Of a stretch of DNA of 64,000 nt, positions 23,108 to 35,511 are shown one piece after another. Origin of the DNA: Cylicocyclus nassatus (Eukaryota > Nematoda > Chromadorea > Rhabditida > Strongylidae); NCBI GenBank assembly GCA_958299035.1, contig CATQJL010000316.1, positions 7,844,347 to 7,908,346 of the forward strand. Reading direction: 5' to 3'. Each line of letters opens with the position of its first letter. The first letter of the stretch is position 1. The notes beneath the pieces were generated by a model that saw nothing but the letters and a program-made list of their open reading frames with translations, was not told the DNA's origin and did no database searches. The position numbers were made by a program, and so were the translations under genes.

Positions 23108-24019
23108 CATATGCGGCTTGATTGATATAAGCTCTGCACGAAACTCAAGTATTCCGTATGCGAATTTCATCCAAATGGAATTTGATATTCGTTCGAAGTC
23201 TTCATATAACTCGAGTTTTCGAGTTTTATTCGAAAATGTAAAACTCCGAGTTTTGGATTTTGAGTGCTAGTTTTGAGTGTCGTATGTCTTAACCAAAATG
23301 TTTATATTTTTATCCTATACGACCTAAGCATGCTACATATCATGCGCCCTTGCATCCTTCAGCGTTTTACAAAAGTTCTTTCTGGGCATCATTCTAGTTG
23401 AGTACAGAAACCTTTTTTCAACTATTCATTATCCCCAAAAATAGGGAAATTTTTGCAAAGTCAATAGCTATGTCTGCTTGCGCATGCAACCGCCTTTTTA
23501 GGTTAACTAAGCAAGCCTTTGTGCATTCTTTGAAATTATGCAACAGCAATAGTTTCAGATATATATAGGACTAGCCGACGTCTCCGGTCCAGCCCACATA
23601 GTGGTGAACCGGCCTAGCATGCACATTAAAGCTTTCTGTAACTCTCAATTCATCCCTTTCTCTTCATTCTTGATTCTCGTAACCTCTTTCCTTCTTCCTT
23701 CCTGCTTCTGCTCCTGGTTTGCACTACAGTGGTCGTGGTACCCTTTGTAATGCCTTTTTTCTTGATCGCCTCTTTTCGTGAAACCGCTTCGCTCTTGCCG
23801 CAAAATATAGATGATCCCCCTTTTTACTTTACTGTAGAAAATGATTCGATAGATTAATAAGCCTTCATTTTATAGAGTAATTAAACAAGTCAATAAATCA
23901 ATAGAGGGACCCAGCGTATCGTCGCGAAAATGACCTATCTCTTGCGCCGTGGCTAGTTCATAGGGAATTTCAGCCTTTTCGGTTCATACGAGGGAGTCTA
24001 TAAGGAGGAGAACAAGGAG

Positions 24020-24062
<43 letters not shown>

Positions 24063-24250
24063 ACAAAGCTCTATGATTTATATTCTATGGTTTGCAACCG
24101 CGAAACCGTTTTTTAGGTTACCCTGTACGACTCAGCATAACAATTTATCTCCAAGAATAACATTTCAGCATTTCAAAAAAAAAATTTTGTCCGAAATTAG
24201 ATCTTCAAAGAAATTTCAAGCATTTTAAGATACAATACACAAACAATACT
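23108..24250. other. Non-coding stretch
   Basis: No gene recognised. A pure (AT)n microsatellite occupies 24025-24058. Small A/T-rich inverted segments rich in TTCGAA occur at 23140-23270. Confidence 0.4.
24025..24058. repeat. (AT)17 microsatellite
   Basis: Uninterrupted at-dinucleotide run between gaacaa and gagaac. Confidence 0.95.
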
Positions 24251-24251
24251 T

Positions 24252-24616
24252 TAAACCGAATAATTTTCGATTATTTTTATTCAAGTGATTTATTCGAACT
24301 AAGTCGAATATTCAGGAAAGTGCATTTATTTGATTATTCGAATAGTCGAGTAAACGAAAAAGACCTTTATGCGAAATTTGTTTATTGAACGAATCGAAAA
24401 AACAATTTGTTCGAATTTTCTTCTAATATTCGAATATTTAAATGAAATTTGAATAAGTAGTTTTTTCGATTCGTCGAATAAACAAATATTCAAATAAGGG
24501 TCTTTTTTATTTACTCGACTATTCAAATAATCAAATAAATGCACTTTCCTGAGTATTCGACTTTTCTTTTTCGAATAAATTTATTCGAATAGAAATATTC
24601 GAAAATCATTCGGCCC
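24252..24616. mobile_element. AT-rich foldback MITE (~365 bp)
   Basis: The two halves are inverted copies: accgaataattttcgatta at the left end and its diverged complement (attcgaaaatcattcgg) at the right. Long exact arms include aggaaagtgcatttatttga (24314) against tcaaataaatgcactttcct (24532). The centre is near 24435. The 72-codon minus-strand frame inside is an accident of the palindrome. Confidence 0.8.
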
Positions 24617-25248
24617 AGAGTATAACACACACTATCACAAAATGCTTAGAGAAAAATTGCAAACAAACCCATTTGCACCGAATGCTGTCCCTGTGAACTT
24701 AAGTCTGATCTCTTTCAAGAAAACTTGACTTTCTTCGGAAAGATAACCTTGCCAAGACTGCCTTTGCTGGATTTTAAGTATAGCCCAATGCTGTTGTTGT
24801 AGTAACAGCCTCATCAACCACTTCTGTCTTCAACCATTACGAGAACGATGGCTAACCATCAGCTTGGAAGTTTTACGAGCAAGGATAGATGAAAGGGAGG
24901 ACTCGGCCTAAAAAACCGCGGCTGTTCTACCGGATAACCAAAATCAGAAAAAAAATCCGATGAATTCGTTGTCGCGCAAGCACTTATAATTGTATTGTAT
25001 TCAATATATTGGCTAGAAAAAGCGATGGATCTTCTAAGGAACAATTTCGAAATACGTGTATCTCCATTATTGCGAATGCCTCATAATGGTTTTCACGGTC
25101 TGTATTTTTCATGGAACGTCGAGAATGAATAGTAGTATGTACAGAAATTGTATAGTAGTACCAGCAGGCATCTTGACAAGAGGCAATGAGAACATTAATG
25201 ATTGAATATGTTTAAGTAAAAGACATGCGTACATTAGATCCAACTTAC

Positions 25249-25307
25249 GCGGAACAGCGGTTGCCGTTGTTCAATAGTGGTCGTTGCTGGTGCTGTAGCG
25301 CTGTTGG
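25249..25307 (-). CDS. Gene B, possible small exon after the mucin exon
   Basis: Acceptor cggtcag at 25308 and strong donor gtaagttgg after 25249 enclose 59 nt with phase-1 entry and phase-0 exit, encoding a Thr/Ala-rich stretch (SATAPATTTIEQ). It fits downstream of the repeat exon. No further exons could be placed with confidence between here and 8.6 kb. Confidence 0.4.
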
Positions 25308-25405
25308 CTGACCGATCTACTTGTTGGTGCGGATTGAGAAGCCCCTATAGTGTTGTTTTAGATATGGTGGTTGTCACAACTTTGCTAGTCATTGCTTCTG
25401 TGTAC

Positions 25406-26191
25406 TTGGCGCCGTTGCGGCTGCTGTAGCTCTTGTATCGTTCGCTGTTCTGCTCAAATTGATTGTAATGGTTGTTGGCTTCTCAGTTTCCGTAATGTTC
25501 GCATCAGTAACAGTACTGCCAGCATCGGTTGTCGTTTGCTTTGACGAGGCTGCCACCGTTGTTGCTTCTGTAGAAGTTGTAATGCTCATCGTGCTATTCA
25601 CACTTGTTGGTTTCTCAGTTCTCGTAGTGTTCGCATCAGTAGCTGTGCTGCCAGCATCGGCTGTCGTTTGCTTTGACGAGGTTGGCACCGTTGTTGCTTC
25701 TGCAGAAGTTGTAGTGCTTGCCGTGCTTGTCACACTTGTTGGTTTCTCAGTTTTCGTAGTGTTCGCATCAGTAGCTGTGCTGCCAGCATCGGCTGCCGTT
25801 TGCTTTGACGAGGTTGGCACCGTTGTTGCTTCTGCAGAAGTTGTAGTGCTTGCCGTGCTTGTCACACTTGTTGGTTTCTCAGTTTTCGTAGTGTTCGCAT
25901 CAGTAGCTGTACTGCCACTATCGGTTGTCATTTGTTTCGGCGAGGTTGACACCGTTGTTGCTTCTGCGGAAGTTGTAGTGCTCGCCGTGCTTGTCACACT
26001 TGTTTGTTTCTCAGTTTTCGTAGTGTTCGCATCAGGAGCTGTACTGCCAATATCGGTTGTCGTTTGCTTCGGCAAGGTTGACACCGTTGTTGCTTCTGCG
26101 GAAGTTGCAGTGCTCGTCGCGCTTGTCACGCTTGCTGGTTCCTCGGTTTCCGCACCAGTAGATGTACTCCAAGCATTGGTTGTCGTTCCTT
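25406..26191 (-). CDS. Gene B, tandem-repeat mucin exon (262 codons)
   Basis: The 786-nt exon begins after acceptor gttttcag (26192-26193) and ends at donor gtacac; 2 + 261 codons + 1 gives phase 1 on both sides, matching the upstream gene B exons. About five tandem copies of a 132-bp (44-residue) unit fill it, with tctcag landmarks at 25481, 25613, 25745, 25877 and 26009. Each unit is Thr/Ser/Ala-rich and ends near TKTEKP. Dense Thr and Ser with Pro predicts a heavily O-glycosylated extracellular stalk. Copies differ by scattered substitutions, and copy number could vary between individuals. No structured domain lies in this exon. The long plus-strand open frame opposite it is a shadow. Confidence 0.75.
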
Positions 26192-27710
26192 CTGAAAACT
26201 TACAAATCTATAATCCAAGAAGTTCTGCAATCGGAATTATATGAACGCCTCACTATGTATTTCTCCTATTCAAGCAACAAAAACAACTTAAAACTGTTGA
26301 ATCTCTCGGAAAGCTTTAGGTAATTGTGTCACCTCTCTTCAATAATAACACCGCATTTGTCTTCCATTCTCGTAACTAAATCCGAAACTCCTAAGCCTAC
26401 AACTCGCCTTTCGTTTAGAGCCGTCACGGGCTGCTCAAACCCGGTATTGAAATGGTACCAAGTTTTGCTCGTTCTTCTTCAAAAAAGCGTAACATCCCGC
26501 AGAAAAAAAACTTAGTGTGAACTTTAAGCAAACTAAATGTAGGTCTTTTTATCCTACTATGTGTGATTGTAAACTTGTTGCACGTCATCTAATCAGTTCT
26601 GAAAAAATTATCAAAACTACGAGCCTTGTTTTTTATCATGCTCAACTTTCGCTATTTTCCTAAAACCCTGAACAAACTTCCGAAGTAGACCAAGCAGCTA
26701 TGGATAAAGGAAGGCCTTACAGAGTACGAAGCAATTTCTTTTTTTTCCATAACTCGCCATGCATTTCCAAAAATGATTTTTGTTCAAAGAAAATCAGCCC
26801 AACTCAGAGGCAAACAAGTCAAACGGTGATGAAATTTTTAGAAGTCGATCATGAAGATCATGAACTAAAACTAATTTCACAAAGCAAATGAACGTTCATG
26901 GTAACAAAGTGTGAAATGTCAAATTTTTTGGGTGCACCCTGGCGCGCGTTCAAAAACACGAGTTATGACGACTTTTTCCCGCAGACTTTACAAACTAAAG
27001 GAAGAAACGGAAAGAGGGAAAAAAGCATCGATTAACACTCAAGTTGCAGCCAGTCGATGATCTCTGAGATTTGTGTTGACCCGTGTATGGAATTTGATCA
27101 CCACAGATTTTGAAAATTTTCTGAAATAAGCTATATAAGAACACGGCAACAACTTGTTTTGTATGTATCCTGTAGGATCAGTTTTATTTATCTGCAATTT
27201 GGTTCTTCTGGGATATAATTTGAAAAAGTAGTGAAATTTGAGACCGGCAAGAACCATGAGTAGTAGTTTTTGGCAATTTTTTTTGAGAGCCATTGCTTAG
27301 TCTGCCACAGGGTTATAACATTCTGAATGGTGATGAAAAACTGCTCAAATATGCTTAAAAGCTTCTAATCTTTGTTTCGGTATTACTCTCGTTTGAAAAG
27401 AGCGAAATTACTTTTGGATGAAGGGAGCGAAAGCACTTGTGAGACAATTTTCGACCTTCTACCTTCGACGCTTTGATGGAAGAGCACCAAAGTAAAAGAT
27501 TGCTCTAAAATGTCAGGCATAAAGACCTATTGGAAAAAAGCATTGCAGTGAAATAACAGCAGCGCGAGGCTTTTCGAAGATTAGCTCACTGATTTAGTAT
27601 TAGTAAATTTGCTTGCTTGATAAAGATCAATTCAAATAAACAACGAAAATAAAAATGATAGACACGCTGAGATGTTTGCATGCAAGACAGAGACTAATTC
27701 AAAAAAGTTA

Positions 27711-28197
27711 CTTACAAGGGAAAGATAGTTGCTCGAAGTGGCCTTTTTGCGATGATTTGTATACGATGTTGGAGAGCGCAAAATGCTGTTACCAAATCTG
27801 TCTACCTTATCTGCGGAGCGTCCCTGGACGAGCAGTTATGAGCTTATAAAGGAACAAATAAATGTTTTTCTGGGATAAAAACAGTTGCAAATTGTTCCCA
27901 GCGTTTGAATGAGACAGTCGGAGTGCGGATATATCTCATCTAGACATATTTCTTTCATAGAGTGCTGGGAAGATTACCGCTGGTCCAAGCAAGCACTAGG
28001 AAAAATGATACTACTGTTTTACATTATTTGGACATTGAATTTTTTTCTCCAAAAGCGCTCATAACTTCTTGTGCAGGAATGCGCCGCAGATAATAAAGAC
28101 AGATTTGCAACCAGCGTTTTATGCCCTCCAAAGTCGTATACAACGCTTCTCAAAAGGCCACTTCGACCCCAACTATCTTTCCCTTGTTAGCCGATTG
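27711..28197. mobile_element. Foldback MITE (~490 bp)
   Basis: Left arm acaagggaaagatagttg and right arm caactatctttcccttgt are exact inverted repeats. Similarity continues inward through gcgatgatttgtatacga-like and cttatctgcggagcg/cgccgcagataa segments to a centre near 27950. Confidence 0.75.
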
Positions 28198-29877
28198 ATG
28201 GAAAGATAGAGTGCAATATAACTACATGCATGGGGGCATCATTTGTTATGCGAAGCATGCTGTATAAAACACAATTCTTTTAAGAACCTCCTACTTGCTC
28301 AGCATGCAAAATAAGCACACAAACAGCTATACATTCGCTGTATTTTTTTTACCTCTGTAAATGCGAAGATCAGTGGCAGAAACTTGACAGATTTTACGTA
28401 TATGTCCGTATGCTACAAAAATTTGGAAGTAAAACCATTGCAATCTTATCCTCGAATGTGTTTCAGTCATTGAAAAAATTACAAATTGCCAAAACACCTA
28501 AGGAAAGTAATTTTATATTTAGCACAAAACACCTAAGAAGAGTGATTTAATATTTTTAGCCTACTTCTGTTTTTTAACTTCTGATCTCGAATATTCCAGC
28601 AACTGCATTGATGCATATTGTCATGTGTCTGCTACATAATGACCAAGTGGGAGGCTCGTTTTTTGTGGAGATCCGATTTCTAGGCTAAGCGATTAATTTT
28701 TTGGTTTTGGTTAAACTTGTTTGAATGGGGCCACGATTGCTAAGAGCTGGTGAATTTTTTGTAGAGCTTGCTTTTTTATCTACTACACTTCGTGCAATTT
28801 CAATACTGAGTCGCATAAAGAGCGTTCATAACCTTTGCGTCAACCTATCACCTGGCATTTTACAAGCATTCAAATTTCTTTTGTCAAATGACCTCCCTTT
28901 CATTCCAGAGATTTCACGCATGAACCCTAGCTAGTTATGGACGGATACATGGTTGCATGTTTGATGAATTGTGGATAGAAAAAGTCTAGTAAATAGATAA
29001 CTGCCTACTCCCAGCGGCTGAAGGAATCTACTTTCATCTAGGTCATTTGTGATTTACGTTTTCCACTATTATACTCGATGGGACTACTAAAGGCAGCATC
29101 CCGGCGAAACCCAAACTTACGGAAGTTTGTGGTCATATCTTTTTTGATGAGGACATTGAGTTATTTTTTATTGAGTCCAAAATGGATTAGACCACGTCTA
29201 AAAATTTTGTCTAAAACTATAAAAGCCGGAACTAACGTTATGTAAAATCTAATATGAATTTACAGACATTACAGACAAGATTGAGTATTGCAAACATGAT
29301 CTGATATGAATTAATTCAATAATTATCTTTGTGATTTTCCTTGCTTCTCTCATCTCTGAGCTCGGTTGTTTTGAGCGGGAAAGCAACCTAGATTATTGGT
29401 GCCTTTCTACAAGAGATGCAAACGAATATACTATTTTGATCTGTTTTTGCTGTCTGCAAGGCAATACCCTGGAATAAGTTATGAGCATTTTTTCTATTTA
29501 AACTCGTGTGGTACTGAACAATCAAGATTGTCAATGGCAGCCAACTTGCTTTATGCTACCGAGCAAGATAAATAAGTTTGGCTTAACACCTATTGAGGTG
29601 GGCAAGAATAATGTCCGTTTATGCCTATTTTGCAAGCGACTTTTTTTTCATATAACTTTTTTTCGATACAGCTCCTATATATCATCGGAAAGGTTTCGTC
29701 ATTACTTTCCAGGTGGACATGAAGCTTTTATCCTTATTCGTAAGAACAGCAGTATCGAAATCAGTCAGTATCGAAATTTCAAGCTTTCACTTTCTCGGGG
29801 TATTCATCAAATAAGCGAATTTCATTAAAAACAAAGCTGCTGTATGGGATAGATATTGTTTATTGCGTGCCTAAGTA
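28198..29877. other. Non-coding, within presumed gene B intron
   Basis: No repeat structure or gene is recognised. The 106-codon plus-strand frame at 29508-29828 has no supporting feature. Confidence 0.35.
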
Positions 29878-30827
29878 TTAGGTTGTCCGTAAATTAATGC
29901 AGGTTTTGAATTTCAATCGCAAAAAGTCACACACTTCTCATTTCTAAATAGGTTGCAAAGCACTATTCGATAGAGCAAAGCAAGCTCTACAAAATGGTAA
30001 TCTTGCTTTAGCAACAGCTGTGATCCACCACGAGTTTCGAGCCAGAAACTAAAAAGATTCAACTGCCCGAAAAATTGAGAGAAATCGTAACTCAGTCCAT
30101 AAAAATTCTCCAAATTTCCATCTTGCTCACGTAAACCCAATCCACATAAGACATCCATATACGCCATTGTCGTATTTTTTTCTCTGTTAGAAATCAAGAA
30201 AACGGACATTTTCATGCATTTGCCAAAGTGGTGCTGCGCCGTTTCTCACATAAGTAGTTGTATACTACAAACTTGTAGAAGTACAAACGTAAATTTTCAG
30301 CTCTCTGCAAGCTCTAGTTCTCGAGAAATATCGAATAGAGCTTTCCCTAGTCTAGTGGTCCAAGCTAAAATTCAAATTTTTCGAGAACTAAAGCTTGTAG
30401 AAGGCTGAAAATTGTTTGTACTTCTACAGGCTTAGTATAGTAGTATACAACTACTTATGTGGGGACGGCACAACACCACTTTGGCAAATGCACGAAAATT
30501 TCCGTTTTCTTGATTTCTAACAGAGAAAATACGGAAATGGCGTATGTGGATGTCTTATGTGGATTGGGTTTACGTGAGCAAGTTGCAGGATTTGCAGGAT
30601 TTTTATGGAATGAGTTACGATTTTTCTCAATTTTTCGGGCAGTTGAATCTTTTTAGTTTCTAGCTCGAAACTCGTGGTGGATCAGAGCTGTTGCTAAAGC
30701 AAGATTGCCGTCTTGTAGAGCTTGCTTTGCTCTATCGAATAGTGCTTTGCAACCTATTTAGAAAAGAGAAATGTATGACTTATAGCTTTTGAAACTCAAG
30801 ACCTGCATTAATTTCCGGACAGCCTAA
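29878..30827. mobile_element. Mariner-type foldback (950 bp)
   Basis: The ends ttaggttgtccgtaaatta and taatttccggacagcctaa are inverted repeats flanked by TA. The arms are full-length inverted copies, for example the segment around gtagttgtatactac at 30252 against gtagtatacaactac at 30440, with a centre near 30350. A strongly diverged single-arm relative lies at about 46370-46760. There is no transposase. Confidence 0.85.
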
Positions 30828-32216
30828 TATATTTTTCGAAGTTATTTGGGCTGAGAAGTTGTTCAAAATAGATACTGTTGCTATCGGTCAAAAAATTTCT
30901 TCTGTTTGAGGTATATCCAAAAATTCGCTCATTTCCTTGAACTCGAGTTTATAATAGCTTGCTTACGATTTTTGCGAAAATCCTAGCCTGTCAACGCATG
31001 AAGAATTTAGAATTTTCGTAATTCGGGACTTTCGGTCCTACCACAAATAGGTTCAAAAAGTGACAATTTTTAGTTTTTCTCCTTCGTTGAAACCTTTCTT
31101 GTGCACGCATATAATATTGGCTCGCGGCTACAAAAATTTTTACTGGCCATAAACAACAAAACTTAAAGGGATCTCACAAAAGCGACGTTTTCAGAAAAAA
31201 ATTCTAGATTTTCGATGCATGTTTTTCTTCCCGTTTGCGATATCAGTACGAGCGGGTGCGCGCAAGGTACGAAAGATTCATTAGATTTGATGGTGCTGAG
31301 TATGTTGAAGAATATAAAGACTGTATATAATTATAGCTAGTCATATGAAACTTTCCAAAACAGATATTATTTCTGTACTTACCTAATCGACCATGTTTTT
31401 TGAATCAACACTGAATCGACAGAAAAGAAAGCAAAAAAATCTTAATCAGATCTGACCTTCTGCAACTATACAACTTTGTTAACGAAAAACACTCTTAACG
31501 TCCTGCAGAAGATTGCTTCACAGATAGCGAACGCGTAATTGATTTAGCGTCTCGATATGAGTGTTGGAATACATCTCATGAAAAGGAAAAGAATATGGAG
31601 ATGTGGAAAGACCGCTATAAAGGGTACTTTGTAAGTTCAAGGATAATTTGAAAACCTTGCAGGATCCAGCTGCAGTGGGGGAAAAATAATGGATCCTACT
31701 CCTCCCTCAATTTTGGGCTAGAATCCGAATGACCTCCTTCACCTGAGGCTGAATTGCGAAGTTAGTTTAGGAGTGACTCATGATTGAAAACCTATTGCAG
31801 AATCATGGCCGTGGAAAAGTCACATGTAAAGAACAATGTTTACATCGATAACGGCAGAAATTAAGATAGTTGTACTTTTTCCGCGCCCTTTTAGAGGCGC
31901 CTTTAGTGGGCATATAGTATAAAAATTGACTAGCTTCAAGAAATGAAAGTAAGTCAAATATACAAAAAACAAAAAGAACAAGAAAAATCAAAAATAAATT
32001 GATTTTTTCCTAAAATTTCGATGGTTGTTGCTTGTTTGCTGCACATTTCTCCCACGTTTTCTTTCGAACAAATTCACAGAGTTATTTTCAAAATTTGAGG
32101 ATCAAGGCTTACCACAGCTTTGAGATTGGTGGACAGATGGACACGTTTATTTGTAAGAGAGACAATGAAAAAAAAACTAATTAAGGCGGTCGAAGACTCA
32201 AAGAATGCGTCCTCGC
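30828..32216. other. Non-coding, within presumed gene B intron
   Basis: I see no supported gene, repeat or hairpin of note. Confidence 0.35.
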
Positions 32217-33074
32217 AAATTCACAAGAATTGCCAATCGCAGATCTACTTAGATCGCATCAAGTTTTTCTTTTGAAACATCAAGGGCCGCATGCATTAAC
32301 ATCCCCGCCAAGGAGGGGATCGCAGCTTCAAAAGAAAGATTCATATCCTGAAGCTGAAGATGTCTGGATTCCACGATGTATACCTATCTGTAAGTACTCC
32401 AACCATCCTTCAATATGAACACCTTGAACGGGAGCAAGAAGCCGTACAATCCACATTTTCCAGCTTTTTGTTTGATCTCCTGATAAATCCTGGCTGTCGA
32501 CCATCTTTTCTTTATAGTCATTTTTCCTTTTCCGAAGTCAAGAAAAAACATTCCAAAGTTGCGCTGTTTACCTAACACAGTGCTAATCATGTTTCTGGTA
32601 AGAACAAATGATGTTTCAAAGTCATGAAATTTGCGATGAAACACAAGTCAAAAGTCAGGGTTTATCGAAAAAATCGGTATTCCAAAAACTCATTTGTTCT
32701 TATTAGCAACATGCTCAGCATTGTTGTATTAGATGTTCAGTACAACTTTGGAGAGTTTTTGTTAACTTCGAAGAAAGAAAAGGAACTAAAGAAAAGACGG
32801 TCTGCCGCCGGGGATCATCAGGGGATCATACAAAATGCTGGAAAATGCGGCTTGTACAGCTTCTCGCTCTTGATCGAGTGCATAATGAAGGAGGTAGGTA
32901 CACTTACGGATAGGTATACAGCGTGAAATCCAGATATTTGGAGCTTCAGGATATAAGACTTTCTTTCTAAGCTGCCCGTCCTCAGTGGGGACGTTAATGC
33001 ATGCGGCCCTAAGGCGGCGAGTAGCAGTTTGCTTAGGTAAGTCTGAATGTGTCGCATTGGTATCCCAGTGCAAT
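32217..33074. mobile_element. Foldback element (~860 bp)
   Basis: Left arm segments such as gggccgcatgcattaacatc (32284) are inverted in the right arm (gacgttaatgcatgcggccc, 32990). Both arms contain the cttcaggatataa/tatcctgaag and agcttctcgctct/gggagcaagaagc-type blocks, and they meet near 32640. Outer boundaries are fuzzy. A single-arm relative lies at 55475-55680. It ends just left of gene B exon 3. Confidence 0.65.
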
Positions 33075-33132
33075 TTCCTTTGACTTCCACTTTGTAGTTA
33101 AAAATTAAATTTATTTGACCGGAAATACTTAC

Positions 33133-33534
33133 CGGACCACGTTGTAGACGTTGGCATTGTAGGTGGGGATCCTGCAAAATAGATAAGGGGGTGCCGAGTA
33201 CACACCTTTGATACGGTAACTAAACCATGTCTTTACCGCTCTTGTTGGTAACGATGATTATGACCACGATTATTCCCAATATGAGTGCAACTAGAGCGGC
33301 AACAAGCATAATGAATTTTCCTAGCCCTAGTCGGTTTTTTACTGTTCCTAAAATTCTTACAATTCAAAGCGGATTTTCAAAACTAGAGCAACATGTCATA
33401 CCAATGGCACTTTGACAACCATAAAGCAGAAAATCCAGAGAGTCTAGAACAGCTACCAAAATGTTTTGCAAGCTGATCTGTGCATTTCTCGGCTTTTTCC
33501 TCCCTCTCCTAGAAAGATTTCCTCTTTTCTTCAT
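33133..33534 (-). CDS. Gene B, first three exons: basic tail, transmembrane helix, start of stalk
   Basis: Exon 1 is 33534-33402, exon 2 33347-33237, exon 3 33171-33133. The introns are 54 and 65 bp with tttag/tgcag acceptors and gtatga, gtaaag and gtaagt donors; every junction is phase 1. ATG 33534 directly follows cttttcag, a good spliced-leader acceptor, which supports this start. Exon 1 encodes about 44 residues with an Arg/Lys-rich N terminus. Exon 2 carries NRLG and a hydrophobic helix (LVAALVALILGIIVVIIIV) followed by NK. Exon 3 is a 39-nt Thr/Pro/Ser mini-exon that starts the mucin stalk. A type II membrane protein paralogous to gene A is predicted. The link to the mucin exon at 26191 is inferred from matching phase and content. 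Confidence 0.7.
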
Positions 33535-33549
33535 CTGAAAAAGTATTAA

Positions 33550-34860
33550 AGTATCAAAAACCTCAAGCGGCAGCGAGTTTGTTTGCGGAAGATTTTTGAA
33601 TAAGCTGATTGAGGGGATTTTTTTTCAAGAAAATAAAGCATGGGATAGAATGAAGAAAATAAATTTGCTACTCATTCAATGTTAACTGTGTGTGTTAAGC
33701 GATCTCTTCTATTCAAAATCTATCCTCGATGCCTCAAGACTAAAAGTCTACGCTAATGTTTTTAGTGCTTTAGTTTGAAGAGCTTTTAAAGTCTCCAAAA
33801 TACTTCTAAGTTCAGTGAAAACGAAAACAGTTGATGACGAAAAGAGCGCGAATAAAATAAGGAGCAAACAAACAGCCAATCAAGTTAAGCGCAATTAGGA
33901 TGGTTACAATACTGCTGATTTTCCCACTCAAAAAACCTTGGGAACATAGACTTATGAAAGGTTTCCCCAGGCAGACGATATTTCTCCGTGCATATAAAGA
34001 AGACTTATTAGATGGGTCAAATTACATCGCGACGATTTCTAGGAAGCACCGTCATCTACCGTAACAGGGCTACTAACTAAATAATCTTCCAAGTCACGCT
34101 GCAAGACAAGTCTTCAAGCAAGGAAATTGCACTAGAAAGTATTGTCAATTTGGGTAGTCTGAGCTCGATGGTCTCGGAGTATTTGAAGAGCCACTTAGAC
34201 CGCTTTTACCTTCTGGAGCAATTTTCTCGCTTAGAAATTCACGTTTTACAGCTGAACTTGGGTGATTACTTACTCAGGGGTTCCGCTTTCTTACGATATA
34301 AGAATCTCACTGCCCTCAGTTTGGGTGGACGGTGCCACATCAACAATTTTTGCACACCTTTTTGCCTTGAGAACACAACCATCCGATCTCAGAAGTGCGG
34401 GTCTACAATTAATATACGGATATGACTTCAGCTGCGATGAATTAGTCGTTCCGTAAGCCGCTCATAAAGGTGATGTCGTAGGATCTTGTAAATTTATGAA
34501 GCTCGAATCGTCGAATCGTTGACCACATGGTCATAGATTGGGAAGCACGCGCCGCATGTTCAAGGCAAATCTGGCCTACGGGGATCTCACATGGAAAGTA
34601 ATTTTGGGGCCCTATTTAAAGCACTGCCCAAACGGCGGTGCGAATCTTTGCTAACGGCTGAGATATTCGTCTCTAAAGTGGACCCCGGGATCGTATTAAC
34701 AGACGATTTGCATAGTTTTCGCAAGCTGTCGCACCGGGACCACGCGAAACTGATGGTTTGTTGAGACAAGTCGTTTATTATTAAGACCTGAGGTTAAGGT
34801 TGAAGGCGAATGTCTTAAATCTGTCAGCCGTGGGTGCATCATCTGGGCTGGATTTGAGCA
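33550..34860. other. Upstream region of gene B, no gene recognised
   Basis: This stretch precedes the gene B start on its 5' side and should contain its promoter, but I see no specific element. A single MITE end (cgaatcgttgaccacatgg) lies at about 34512. Confidence 0.35.
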
Positions 34861-34869
34861 GTGTCTTAG

Positions 34870-35230
34870 TTAAAGGCAGTGTCCCGGCAGATTCGCATTC
34901 GAGGAGATACAGGTGTGGTGGTGTTCCTGGTCACCCCACTAACCTCCGCTCCCAGTCCGGCTGTTGATGTTTCGCCCACGCCGAGAAAATAGCCCTCGGC
35001 GCGCGCTCGAACGGCTTTGCTTGTCTGTTCGGCGCGGGACCCCGACCGCTCTCGCAATGTGCATGCTAACCAAGGCAAGACACAAGCGCCAGGTTCTTCG
35101 TGCCGGGCTTCCCAACGTTCCAATGAAAATCTCGTCCGAGCTGCTTTTTTGAAATTGCGTAAACGCCGCGAAATTGGTCTTTTCACCCCTTTCAAAGCTC
35201 AAATTCGGGTTCTACGTGTCGAAAAGGCCT
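34870..35230. repeat. TTAA-flanked repeat remnant, host site of the LTR element
   Basis: ttaa followed by aggcagtgtccc at 34870 matches the left end of the TTAA-type element at 56301 (aggcagcgtcca). A matching right end was not found, so this is probably a truncated copy. It runs to the LTR element, whose ggcct target duplication covers 35226-35230. Confidence 0.45.
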
Positions 35231-35500
35231 TGTGGTGGTTCAGTGGGTTTTTGGGGGACTCTTCGATGACTCAGCCAACACTTGGGGAGTAAGAATGTTT
35301 ATTGGAGTAAAAGTACAGCCGGCTCGTTCCGGCACACAACAGAGTGAAGAGTGAGGGGTAAAGTTGGCCAGCAGGAGGCTGGCCCTAACGGGCACAAAGA
35401 GTCCGCCAGATGGCGGATTCTTTGTGAAAAGTTTACGATGTAAACACAATGGTCACAAAGAGTTACAATTTGGGCATGGGGTCGTGTGTTTATCACGACA
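35231..35500 (-). repeat. 3' LTR
   Basis: Identical by eye to 45540-45809. On the coding strand it reads TGTCGTGA...CCACCACA. The poly(A) signal AATAAA is at 35298-35303 (complement of tttatt). Two small perfect hairpins are present: ggccagc/gctggcc (35366-35384) and tccgcc/ggcgga (35402-35417). Confidence 0.95.
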
Positions 35501-35511
35501 CTCCCCCCCAG
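35501..35511 (-). promoter_or_regulatory. Polypurine tract
   Basis: On the coding strand the sequence ctgggggggag abuts the 3' LTR, as needed for priming plus-strand DNA synthesis. Confidence 0.8.

Larger units (their letters stand above)
26194..33132 (-). other. Presumed long intron of gene B with foldbacks
   Basis: No convincing exon lies between gene B exon 3 (33133) and the mucin exon (26191). The 6.9 kb contain foldback elements at 27711-28197, 29878-30827 and 32217-33074. Other open frames are short and featureless. Confidence 0.45.

Noticed and set aside
24326..24544. 72-codon frame in the AT-rich palindrome
   Set aside because: Arises from the inverted repeat itself.
25481..26146. 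Regularly spaced repeats considered as a CRISPR-like array
   Set aside because: The unit is 132 bp, fully contiguous and coding, with no spacers; eukaryotic context.
25459..26244. 261-codon plus-strand open frame
   Set aside because: It is the complement of the Thr-rich tandem-repeat exon; its Val-rich composition follows from the repeat. The minus strand has matching splice sites and phases.
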